This document shows positions 10,212-24,226 of a stretch of DNA of 64,000 nucleotides, piece by piece. The DNA comes from Utricularia gibba. Its lineage: Eukaryota > Streptophyta > Magnoliopsida > Lamiales > Lentibulariaceae. Position 1 is the first letter of the stretch. Each line of letters starts with the position of its first letter. The notes under the pieces were generated by a model. That model had not been told where the DNA came from. It searched no databases and saw only the letters and a program-made list of their open reading frames with translations. The position numbers and the translations under genes were made by a program. Location: NCBI GenBank assembly GCA_002189035.1, contig NEEC01000025.1, positions 124,001 through 188,000 on the forward strand, given 5' to 3'.

Positions 10212-13200
10212 ACAGTGGGCTCCAGCTTTGCATTTTTTCGTTCTTCTTCTAAGAAAGAAGGATTGCTGTAAACTAAATGTGTTTCAGAGTCCACGCCCGT
10301 GCTTAAGAAATCAAGTAGTACCTTATTTAAACCGACCCGACCCGACACCTGGAGACTGTAGGAAGATTTGGAATTATGAAATATACAAAGACTCAATTTT
10401 TATTAGAAATACTAATAATAATAAAATTTATCTCCTAGAATGTTCTAAGTGTTGAATTTGGAAACCCTAAAAATATGGATCATGTATAAGTAGAAGATAA
10501 TTACTACAAACTCAAATCCCCACACAAAAATGTGGTGTCCTGAATAGTGTAAGGTATAATAATTTAATTAATGATGGAATTTTAAATGTAAGTATGTGAT
10601 GTATTTTAATTTTAAGTGTGTGTGTGTGTGGTGTTGCCCTAAACAAAATTTCACCAACTTTCCATGGTATTATTTTGCGAAACCATATGTTAATTTTAGA
10701 TATAGGATGCCCTACTAGATCAAATATATAATATATTATGAATCATTATTAATCGATTATGAATATTATCTACGTTTATTATTTACTTCCAACTTTCACA
10801 TAATCATGTTAGATCTTTAATTTCGATATGGTATCTTTCCAAATGGTGTGGGGGTGACACAAGGATGATTGGGGATGGGATGGCAGTTGTGGATAGGGGG
10901 CAGTGATGGGGTTGCAGCCCCCATAACCCAGTCCCAGTGAGAGGGGGCGTGCCCTTCCTCCCCTCAGGTTGTCCCAAGGAGCTACCAAAAAGCCAAGGCC
11001 AAAAGGCACCAAACCATGGGCTCGTCTTCTTTCCCCTGCAGACCGTACCACAGATTCAACACCACTCCCATTGCTCCACATAATCAGCTTTCCAGATGAT
11101 GCAAAACTGCTGCTGCTGCTGCTGTCTGGGGTTCATAGAATTCATCCACATGCCCAAACCCTCGTGACACTTATCGTCTTTTACCTCTAGACTTGATCAT
11201 GGAAGTGGAATATTCTGATTAGGGTTTTCCCTCTCTCCATTACATTCGAATATGTAAGAAGCAACAAACCATAATAAATCCATATTAATCATGAATTTAG
11301 AACAATGCTCCTGTGTTTTTTTCCTACCTACAACATTCCATTCCAGTCAACGCGTGGCAGCCGCCGACGCGCATGTCGGAGACGCGCCTCCGCCACTCGT
11401 TTCTTATCATCTCGACGGGTTCACTGTTGCGAAAGGGCCTTCGAAACGTGGGTGCCTGGCCTGGCGGCCAGTAACAGAACAGTGCTTCCATTGAATGCAA
11501 CATGGCGCCCACTTGGCAATCAGCGTTGCCACTCTGAGAAGATGCTGTGATTTTCACCACCAATTCCTGATAAATGAACAAGCCCTGGCGTCCCCTCTTG
11601 CTTCCGCGCAGCGGTTGCTGCCGGAATAGGGAACACTGACCGCGACTGAGCTTGTCGACCGGCAAACGGGTAGAAGGGAATGAATGAGATGATAGATAGG
11701 CCTCTCATCTGTCCTCTCCCATATCACACTCTCACCCAATTGGTTGAAATTGTGAATGTAGCTGAAGGTTAATTATACCAATCATAAAACATTATGTCAA
11801 ATCAATTATTAATAATCTGTAATTTCTTATATAATTTGATTATTTTATTTTTAAATATTCATATGATATTCATTGTTCTAGTAGTTTTTTTATTTAATAT
11901 CAATATCATAAAATACCATTGATTTATGTTCTAAAAAAATTAAAAATCTCATATTCTAATTTTTCAAAAAATACTTGAAGAAATTGGTCCGGCCCAAAAC
12001 AACGCCTTCGGCGAGTTGGGCATTAGATACCCAGCCCAGATGTGGTCAAGATCAATGGGCCTATAGGCCCATTTTCTTGTCTACTTAAGGGTTTGATGCA
12101 CAAAAAAAACACTAGATAATAGGTTCTAAAATAATAATTTATTAATTTTTTGGGGTACAGAAATATGATAAAAGTTATTTTTATAGTGAATGATGCGTAA
12201 TCCAAAACGAATTTTTAAAACATTGGGTAAGAACAAGTATTTCACTAAATTTGGATGTTGTGTGGGTAGTTGGGCAAGCACAAAACCAAGCAACACACAT
12301 GTGTGACACATGTCATTATTTTGAATGATTTGTGTGTGTGTGATGAGGATCACGTGACAACCGACGTGAGCCTCGTGGTAATACGCGGAGAATGGTGAGT
12401 CAGGATCAGGTGGAAAGGCGCGCACCCATTGGCAATGAGCTGTCAAGACTACCGACCTTCTGCCACGTGGTTACCCCTCTACGGACTGGGGGGGGGGGAC
12501 CACACCTCCACGCGCACACACCTTTCCCCCATTTCTCGTTTATTTAACGTATATAACTACGAATCTTAATAATTTAAACTTTGGGATTAGATAAAAATGA
12601 TTAATTTACATGAATTTAAATAAAATATCCATGATTAAGTACATGTGTGAAATTGGACACAATCATCTCAATTAGGTATTTATTTAAATTGCGAATAAAT
12701 TATAATTATTAATAATTAATTTCTGGTTATATTTAAAACCATTCGAGATTTCTGTTACGGCGATAGCGACAGGTGAGGTTTTGAATACGGGGGGCATTTA
12801 ATGCGGACGTTACCCAGGTCAAAGGCCCTGCACTTGACCGCCTCGCCCAATCAATTTCCCACTACGAATATTTTTCAAAATTATTAACATACAATTTAAA
12901 TAGAATTATTTTCATTTTTATTTAAAAAAATGTCATTTGGTGGGTAGTCTACCCACGTGTTTGATTTGTATAGTAAATAAAAAGGGGGAAATTAATAATA
13001 TTTATTTAATTGTTGCATTTACTGAGACGAGAAGCAAGTAAAAAGGAAGAGGAGGAAATTGAAGGCAATCAGGTGAGAGTGGAAATGCGTACGGTGTGGG
13101 CTGCTGCAGTTGCGGAGCTGGCAACCAGAAGAAGAGCTGGGAATGAGCGGATCACAGCTGGCGTCGAACACCCCCAAACGACGCCGCTTTGTCCCCCTAC

Positions 13201-13289
13201 CCCCCCCCCTCACATTAAATCAAATTCCTAAAAATTTCACATTTAAAAAATCTTCATAAATTTTGGTAACGCCCTCCCCCAATACCTTA
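10212..13289. other. Gene-poor stretch
   Basis: No protein family recognised on either strand. It holds a (TG)n run at 10616-10630, a (CTG)6 run at 11107-11124, a GC-rich block 11340-11700 with short open frames that match nothing I know, a cluster of TGGGCC elements with a perfect 16-bp palindrome (12056-12071), CACGTG G-boxes near 12351 and 12464, and a G11 run at 12488-12498. Probably distal regulatory DNA and old repeat debris. Confidence 0.5.
11990..12075. promoter_or_regulatory. Orphan TGGGCC cluster with palindrome
   Basis: GGCCCA, TTGGGC, AGCCCA and the perfect palindrome TGGGCCTATAGGCCCA (12056-12071) sit within 85 bases. The same kind of elements precedes the ribosomal and organellar genes in this window, but no gene is recognised within about 1.7 kb. 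Confidence 0.4.
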
Positions 13290-13538
13290 GGCTTTGTTTG
13301 GATGGTATGTTTAGATGTTTGTGAATTTAAATTATTTGAATTTAGATAAATCCAAATATGTAGATATAAAAATACCAATACCCTCCATAATTATATATAT
13401 ACTCATATATGAAGTTATTATATGAGTATAATGATGGTTATATATATGTAATTAATATAATTATACTTACATACCAAACAATGCAATTTTATCAAACCCA
13501 ACATAAATATGTCTTATACATTCATATCAAACAAGTAC
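13290..13538. mobile_element. Degenerate MITE, possibly PIF/Harbinger type
   Basis: 249-bp AT-rich, non-coding element. The left end reads GGCTTTGTTTGGATGGTATG; the inverted right end reads GTACTTGTTTGATATGAATG. TTA flanks both sides (13287-13289 and 13539-13541), as expected for a 3-bp target duplication. The ends match imperfectly, so the element is old or the call is wrong. Confidence 0.4.
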
Positions 13539-15260
13539 TTAATCTAATTCCACATTGTTTACAAATGAAGTCGGAAAATAGATTAAGTAAAAAGATTACA
13601 TAAGTTCTTGTATGAAGATTTTTCTCGATTATGTATTTCTAAACAATAAAATTAAGTGTTCGATGGATCGAAGAATTATGCGATGATGGTCGGGGATGAG
13701 GAAGGTAGTTGATGTGCGCCTCCCATTGGTGTTACTGAGCATGTGATAGGATTTTGGTGGTTATGAGAATTGTATATTTTTTGTCGGGCTGATTATTGGG
13801 ATGGTGCTATAAAGTTGGTTCATTTTGCACCTGCCGTTTGGTGGATCCCCTTGAGAACCCAACCCCCACCAAATTTGGGGAGTTAATTAGGGGAGGGGAG
13901 GAAAATAGGATAATCAAATCCCGGGTGACCAAAACTTAATTAATATTCAAATCATTGACATCACAAAATCATTCTCCTACCCACACAGTCATACACCATT
14001 TTAATAAAATGGATTACATAAATTATAAAATAATGGTATTTTGGGGTGGTGGGCCCCACAGAATCCAGTGAGATTGCCCCTTGGAGTATTTAAAGACGCC
14101 GTATTTCAGTAGCGTGCGGTATTTATTAACACCATGGGCCGATTTTAATTTTAGTACTCGGTTTGGTGGTGTATGAAAAAAGGTAATCATATTTTTGGTA
14201 AGTAATAGCATTTAGTATCATGTATTCATTTTTATTCATGTTGAAAATAACAACATTTGAGTTTTATATAATCTAATGATAATAAAATATAATATTATAT
14301 TGAAAGATTATTTATTTAGATACATAGATTTTTCTAATTTTGCATAAGTTTCTTTTCATGACAATAAAAAACATAAAACTATAAAAACTGAAATTCCAAA
14401 GCAAATAATATCATATAGTAAAAGTGTATATTGTGGCATTTTGTATAAGAAGAAAATCATAGTGTGTGTCAATTGTGGGATAAGGTGTACTTAGTGAAAA
14501 TGGTAAGTGTACGAGAGAGAATTTAAGGTCAAAATTATTAAGGATATTTCACATGGATTACAAATTGGAAATGAGATGTTATTAAATAGATGTATTTTAT
14601 TAATTTTATATGATTTTTTTTCAAGAAGTAAAAAATATAACATCATGAAGATTAAATATGTGAAACAAATAATATCATATAATGGAAACACAAAACGTAA
14701 TATTTGATATTAAAGTCAAACTCGAATATATACCAATGTTGGTAAGAGGAGGTACTCACATAGGATGATTAGTGTCAAAATAGGTCTAGAAAGTATACTA
14801 TATTGTTTAAGAATATGGGAGAAAACATGATTAAATAAAGATATCTTACAATCTTATATGAGTAAGTTTCTTTGAAAGAAAATAAAATAAAATTGTGAAG
14901 ATTAAATGCATAAAATAAACAATAATATTATTTACAAAAACACATTTATGTGATTTCATTTCTTTTTGAAAATTAATACAATATGCATTTAATACCTAGA
15001 AAATTAATAATTACTATTTTTCTTCCTTTTTTTCCCTGTTTTTTTAATTGTTGGATAAGTTTGTAATTAGTGTGCACCAACTGAATTTTATTACTATTGA
15101 ATTCCAAGGTGGCAACTCCCAGTTGAGTAAATGTGAACCAACAATAGGAGTGAATAGTGTGCTTTGGTTAAAGGGTAATTATTAATTGGATTTTATTTAT
15201 TATTTAATTAGGAAGAGGGCGGGTAAATACGGGGATGGGGGAGGGGTAAATACGGGAATG
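13539..15260. other. AT-rich upstream region of hexokinase-like gene
   Basis: Long A/T-rich spacer (13.9-15.2 kb) without coding signal; short open frames are low-complexity. Distal promoter of the downstream gene at most. Confidence 0.5.
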
Positions 15261-15265
15261 TAGAG

Positions 15266-15277
15266 AGTATATAACTA
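15266..15277 (+). promoter_or_regulatory. Probable TATA box of hexokinase-like gene
   Basis: GAGTATATAACTACTC lies about 375 bases before the ATG at 15650. A pyrimidine-rich leader (TCTCTCTCTG near 15320) follows. Confidence 0.5.
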
Positions 15278-15649
15278 CTCAACGGGTTCGCTTTCCAGCG
15301 GACACCCACCATTATACTTCTCTCTCTGTCTTTACAAGGGGGCACGGACCCCTTTTCTTTGGTGAACACTTACTTCTTCGGTTCTCCACGCCTTGCCCAA
15401 GATTCTTATTTAGGTGTGGCTGTGTGTGTGTTGCTGTGGGTGTGGTTGTGAGGAGAGAAGGATCGGAGTGGGCCATTTGCGACGCCGACGCTTGGTTCTG
15501 TCTTCTTTAGTTTCTGGCTTTGGTGGGGAGGTTTGGGTTCTTGAAAGGGGTGAGGCTTTTCTGGAGTTGATCTCGTCGATTTGGGTGGGTATGGGTGATT
15601 GATATTTTGACTGTTTTTGGAGGCGTGGGAACGGAAAAGGTGGGGTGAA

Positions 15650-18913
<3,264 letters not shown>

Positions 18914-19783
18914 ATGCCTTCATCTCTACACCCGGTATATATAAAATTAGTGTAAAGTTTTAGGAATTACAAGGGAAAGAAAAAGGGAATTGTGCATGTA
19001 TCTAGCAACAGCCTCTCAATGACGTTGAGAGGTGGTTTTGGAGTGCAAGAAGAAACAAGGAGCTTGTTCTTCTGGTGTCAGTGGGGCATTCTCCTCTGAC
19101 AGGGATGACAACAAGCTCGAGTCCCCCCCTGGACGAGTGTGGTTAGTTAGGAGGTAGTCAGTCAGTCACCTTAAACCATACATGTATAATGCCAACACAG
19201 CTTGATCGCTCAAAGTGTTGTCCATGTTGGGTGTTCCTTGGTTATTTAGTTAAATTATATCCATCTCTGAGATGCCTCGGGGATGAATGAAACTCATTCA
19301 GAATGTAATGCTGCGGCTGTTCTTGCTTTGGATCAGTGTATTCTTGCTTCTTTTCATGTTGCTCCAAGGACAGCAAATAATGGATTCTATGAAGATGATA
19401 CATATATTGTAGTAGTAGTTTTTTCCCATAAGGAAGCTGATTTCTCCGGCATCAAGCTGCGAATCTCTTCTCTGGTATGTGCTGTTTTCAGGGTTCTGGG
19501 CCTGACTCTCCAACACTGGCTTCCATTAACCACGGAGAACACGCCCCTGAGCTCCTCTGGGATCCATTCCAACTGGGAAAAGAGTTATTTAGAAATCGGA
19601 GCTGGAGCAGCAGTTGAAAATGGGAAAAAATTGAGTTCGAATTTTGAAACTTCATGGAAGTTGAGCACGTGGGAGGTGAGTGGATTATAATAAGAAAAAA
19701 ATAGTTCTTTTTAACCGGCAGACTATTTTCTCAAGTGGGGAGATTGAACCCGGGATGCTCCACTGTGTTGTCTCTGAAGAATA
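18914..19783. other. 3' flank of hexokinase-like gene
   Basis: 3' untranslated region and spacer. An open frame at 19283-19690 has no family signature and no gene-like context. No TATA box is evident for the reductase downstream. Confidence 0.45.
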
Positions 19784-21364
19784 ATGAGTGGAGCTTGGGA
19801 AATGAAGACGGTCTGTGTAACAGGGGCTTCAGGGTACATCGCCTCCTGGCTCGTCAAGCTGCTCCTCGACCGAGGCTATACCGTCAAAGCTTCTATTCGG
19901 AACCCTGGTGCATTTAATTTTCTTTGTTTCGGATGCTTTTCAACTGCCGTGGTGGTTCATTTTTGAAATACTCTTGTGGGTATTGGAGAAATGGGAAATT
20001 TTCTCCGCGAATGGATGATGGGAGTTCTTGAAATGTATTGATTCTGATCAAGTTTTGATGAACTGGTGTGATGGGCTGGTAGAGTAGAGATTCGATTAGG
20101 GAATGCATAGATTCTGCAACAAGGCAGTCGAAGACTTGAAAGCAATCCTTTTGAGAGTGCACCCTTATGATTGCAGATGATCCGAAGAAGACACAGCACC
20201 TGCTTGATCTTGAAGGTGCCAAAGAGAGGCTTCACTTGCTGAAAGCCGAGCTGTTAGATGAGGGATCATTTGATGCCTTGGTCCAAGGATGTGAAGGTGT
20301 CTTCCACACAGCTTCTCCGTTTCACGATCCGGGCGATAATCCGCAGGTTTTAATCTCTTCTCCGCCACCATCTTCTGTTCTTTTGATCGATCCTGGATTT
20401 CATTCTGCTAGTGACCATTCCCAGGAAGAACTGATCGATCCTGCTCTAAAAGGGACTCTCAATGTTCTCGAATCATGCGCTAAAACACCGTCTGTCAGGC
20501 GGGTAATCCTCACATCGTCTATGGCTTCTGTGTACTTCAATGGTCAGTCCCTTTCTCCCGAAGTCACCATTGATGAATCATGGTGGTCCGATACCGAGCT
20601 CTGCTTAAAGAATCAGGTGTTTCCTGCTTACTTTTCTCCCATTTCAGTGCATTACCGACCAAGTGAATCTCTTTTCCTCTGTGTTTTCCCATGTCTACAG
20701 CACTGGTACGTCCTCTCAAAGACACTGGCAGAGGAGGCTGCTTGGAAGTTTGCCAAAGAGAAAGGCATCGACTTGGTGGTGATGAATCCAGCCCTGGTCA
20801 TCGGACCGCTCCTCCAGCCAACTCTCAACACGAGCTCCTCTGTGATACTCTCCCTTTTGAATGGTTTGGCTCCTGCAAATGAATCCACTCCTCTTGATCC
20901 TGATCTCCATATAAACAATAGTGAGCCGCATTGCAGGTGCAGAAAAATACAGAAACGTCACTTACGGATTCGTGAACGTGAAGGATGTGGCCTACGCACA
21001 CCTCCTCGCCTTCGAAGATCCGTCTGCTAATGGAAGATACCTCCTGACTGAAAGCGTCCAGCACCTCTCCCAAGTCGTCGATATCCTCCGCGGCCTGTTT
21101 CCGACGATCCCACTCCCTCCCAGGTAACTGTCTTGACGCCTTACTGCACCGCCAACGAAAAAGGAACTCAACAAGACGTGGCTTCACAGATGCGGCGATG
21201 AGAAGCCGTTTGCTGTCACCTACAAAGTGTCGAGAGACAGAGCAGAGAAGCTGGGCGTGGAGTTCATCTCTCTGGAGCAAAGTCTCAGGGAAACTGTTGA
21301 AAGCTTGATACAGAAGAAGTTCTTGAAACCGGCAGCTTCTTCTTCTTCTTCCTCTTCTGCTTGA
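19784..21364 (+). CDS. CCR-like NAD(P)H-dependent reductase, copy 1
   Basis: Extended short-chain dehydrogenase of the cinnamoyl-CoA reductase / dihydroflavonol reductase / phenylacetaldehyde reductase-like group; such cytosolic enzymes reduce aldehydes or CoA esters with NADPH. Six exons: 19784-19907, 20177-20346, 20425-20616, 20701-20863, 20937-21123, 21190-21364 (336 residues; 330 if Met at 19802 is used). Rossmann motif [12 protein letters not shown], catalytic Ser region ILTSSMASV, and YVLSK (Tyr165, Lys169). It lacks the true-CCR signature KNWYCYGK (has NQHWYVLSK), so a CCR role in lignin is unlikely; it matches the At5g19440/At1g51410 type. The C terminus ends in a Ser run. The next gene downstream is a paralogue. 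Confidence 0.9.
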
Positions 21365-22304
21365 GACGGCGGAACCAGTGTTTTGCATCATCAAACAACA
21401 CGATGGTTTGAATAAATGGTCCAAGTTTAAATCGTGAATAAATCTTTTATTTTTTAATATTTTTATAATAAAAATGAGAAAATTACAAAAATAACATCTT
21501 AAATTATAAAAAGTATAACTTCCAAAATTTAAAAATTATAAAAAAATTATTTCAAGTTATTAAAATTGATCAACGAAAATTCAAATAGTTTTTAAAATTT
21601 TTTAAAATTGAATTGATTCACGATGCTATAAATTGGATTTGATTTCTAGTTCAACAAAACTTTATGGTAATGCTTTTCTTATTCACGTTTAAAGCTCAAT
21701 GAATTGAATTATATTTATGTTAGAATTATATTGTATTTATGTTTCGTATAATTCAAAGTGATAATGATTATATTATATTTATATATCATATAATTCAAAA
21801 TGACGATCATTGTATCATATCTCATATTATCTATCTATATAATGATGTTAGGTTCAAAATCAGTTAAATTTGATAATATAAAGGATTAAATATATAATTT
21901 TATAAATTCAAAGTCAAATTATTTACAAAAAACAAATTGAATGATATATGACATAATTTTGAAATTTGATAGTTAAACTATTTATATTGATTATAAATTG
22001 GAATGAGATTGACAAACTCTATCCATAATTATAATTAAATCGTAATTAAATCAATTATAATTAAATGACTATAATTAGACTGTTAATTAATATTTTAAAA
22101 TTTGAAAATATTGCGAATATATTTGTACAGTGGTACTATCAGCAGGACGACAGGCGTCGCTGCCTACCCAATGGGCCGTACGGAGTAACGGAAAAGGAGT
22201 GGACGGCCGAAGCGACGTCGTATTTGACCAGACCACTCTCTTGCTGCATCTATAAAAGACGTGGGGGGTTGCGTCTGCTTGTCATCCGTAGGCATATCTG
22301 AAAA
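21365..22304. other. Spacer between tandem reductase genes
   Basis: AT-rich. Includes an imperfect direct repeat of about 43 bases (roughly 21725-21810). TATAAAAG at 22251-22258, about 50 bases before the downstream ATG, is a likely TATA box. No gene. Confidence 0.5.
22251..22258 (+). promoter_or_regulatory. TATA box of reductase copy 2
   Basis: CTATAAAAGACG about 50 bases before the ATG at 22305. Confidence 0.6.
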
Positions 22305-23819
22305 ATGGCCGGAAAAACTGTTTGTGTGACGGGGGGCTCCGGCTTCATTGCTTCGTGGCTGATCAAGAGTCTTCTCGAGTGTGGTTATACCGTCAGGGCT
22401 ACTGTTCGCTATCCTAGTCAGTTGATTTCCTCTTTTTGTCGTTCTGGACTGTTTTGATCGGGTCACGAGATAGGAATTTTGTTCTGAAATTTGTGCTGTG
22501 TTTTTGGATCTGGTGTTGTTTTTGTGTCTATGGGAAGCGGGATGGGGTTTTTTTTTCTTTTGGGGGTTTGGATCTGGGTTTTGGCCAAGTTGCTTGTGAT
22601 TTATCGAGTGTGGTGTACGCGTTGCAGATGATCCGAAGAAGACCAATCACTTGCTTTCGCTTGCTGGGGCGAAGGAACGACTTCATTTGTTCAAAGCAGA
22701 TTTGTTGGAGGAGGGGTCGTTTGATGCTCCAATCGAGGGTTGCGATGGTGTTTTTCACACTGCATCTCCCTTTTTCCTTGAAACCAATAACCCAGAGGTT
22801 TTTCATCCGCTCCGTTTCGTGTATTTTGCGATAACATTACTGCTTCCTCGCTATTATCTTATCTATTGCGCGTTCACTTTCTTCAGGAAGAGCTGATTCA
22901 ACCTGCTGTGAAAGGGACGATCAATGTTCTTGGATCTGTTGCAAGGACCCCATCAGTCAAAAGGGTGGTACTAACATCATCTGAGGCTGCAATGGCTTTC
23001 AATCGCAATCCTCGTGGGTCAGATGCTGTTGTCGATGAGACCTGGTGGTCTGATGTTGATTACTGCAGAGAAAACAAGGTAAAGCTCCTCGTCCCCTTCC
23101 GCCTTCCTGTATCCAATATAAGGCTCATGATACACTATGTGCTCACTTTGGGATGCCCTGTACCGCATAGTTATGGTATGTGCTTTCAAAGACATTGGCT
23201 GAAAAGGCTGCCTGGGACATTGCAAAAGAGAAGGGCATTGATCTTATCTCTGTCAACCCATGTTGCGTGATCGGCCCAATGCTGCAGCCAGAACTCAAAA
23301 CCAGCTGTGGACAGATTCAGTACTTGATAAGCGGTCTGTTCTGATGGATCCCATCATCCCCTTCATCATCTTTGTAAGCTAACTTCGAATCAATGCTGAG
23401 TGCAGGTGCAGAGACATACTGGAACAATGCATACGGATGGGTTCATGTCAACGATGTAGTGGAAGCCCATCTTTTAGCATACGAGAATCCTGATGCCAGC
23501 GGTAGATACTACATTGTAGAGAGATGCTGCAACCCCTTAGATATCATTAACCTGCTTCGTAAGCAATACCCGAATCTGAAGTATCCCGAGAAGTAAGTCC
23601 CCCTGCGCCCTGATTCAATTGATCTTCACCAATACTCGAACCCCTCCTCAACCCTCTCCATGCAGGTGTTCGGATGACGGGCCTCTGGCGCAGAGCTACC
23701 AAGTAAACACAGAGAGGGCAAAGAAACTGGGGGTGACGATCACCCCTCTGGAACAAGCTCTGAAGGACACGGTAGAATGCTTGAAGGAAAAGGGCCTGTT
23801 CACAGGAGAACTGAACTAG
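22305..23819 (+). CDS. CCR-like NAD(P)H-dependent reductase, copy 2
   Basis: 325 residues in six exons: 22305-22416, 22628-22797, 22887-23078, 23171-23333, 23406-23592, 23666-23819. Exons 2-5 are 170, 192, 163 and 187 bases, identical in length to those of the upstream copy, which marks a tandem duplication. Motifs: [12 protein letters not shown] (NADPH binding), [10 protein letters not shown], and YVLSK with Tyr161 and Lys165. Glu replaces Met after the active-site SS, and [11 protein letters not shown] replaces [11 protein letters not shown], so substrate preference may differ between the copies (inference). Same enzyme group as copy 1; not a canonical CCR. Confidence 0.9.
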
Positions 23820-24226
23820 CTGCTAGTCCTCCTGCTACTGCTACTACTGGTTGTGGTTTGGGATGGTTCCTTGGTGAAGTTTAGCGCATGTAACCTTCCC
23901 TTCACAGTTCAATAAAATGGCTTTGCTTGATGATGATGGAAATTTCATTTCATTTTTAGAATTAAAAAAAGGGAATTTTTTGAGAAAAAAGCCAACCAAT
24001 GAGGTTGCGCCACGGCACCGAGGTTGGACCCTTGGTAAGTATATAGTTACGGACCCGGAATTTTGGCCGTGATCGGTGGCTTTATATTTTATATTTGCTC
24101 TATTTTTTAATTAATATTATTTTGGAAAAAAATGAAGTGGAAGAAGATACTGGTTTCTCATATGTACAGTTACACTGAACCAGAAGAAGAAGAAGAAGCC
24201 ATGGATGCATTGACGCATCTTCAATT
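23820..24226. other. Tail-to-tail spacer, reductase 2 and WNK
   Basis: 3' flank with AATAAA at about 23912. AT-rich stretch near 24090-24130. The minus-strand side is the WNK 3' region. No gene. Confidence 0.5.

Noticed and set aside
11324-11665. 113-codon minus-strand open frame in the GC-rich block
   Set aside because: No family match and no splice or promoter context; open frame is expected from the GC-rich base composition.
19283-19690. 135-codon open frame after the hexokinase-like gene
   Set aside because: No recognisable motif and low-complexity start; likely the 3' flank of the gene at 15650-18913.
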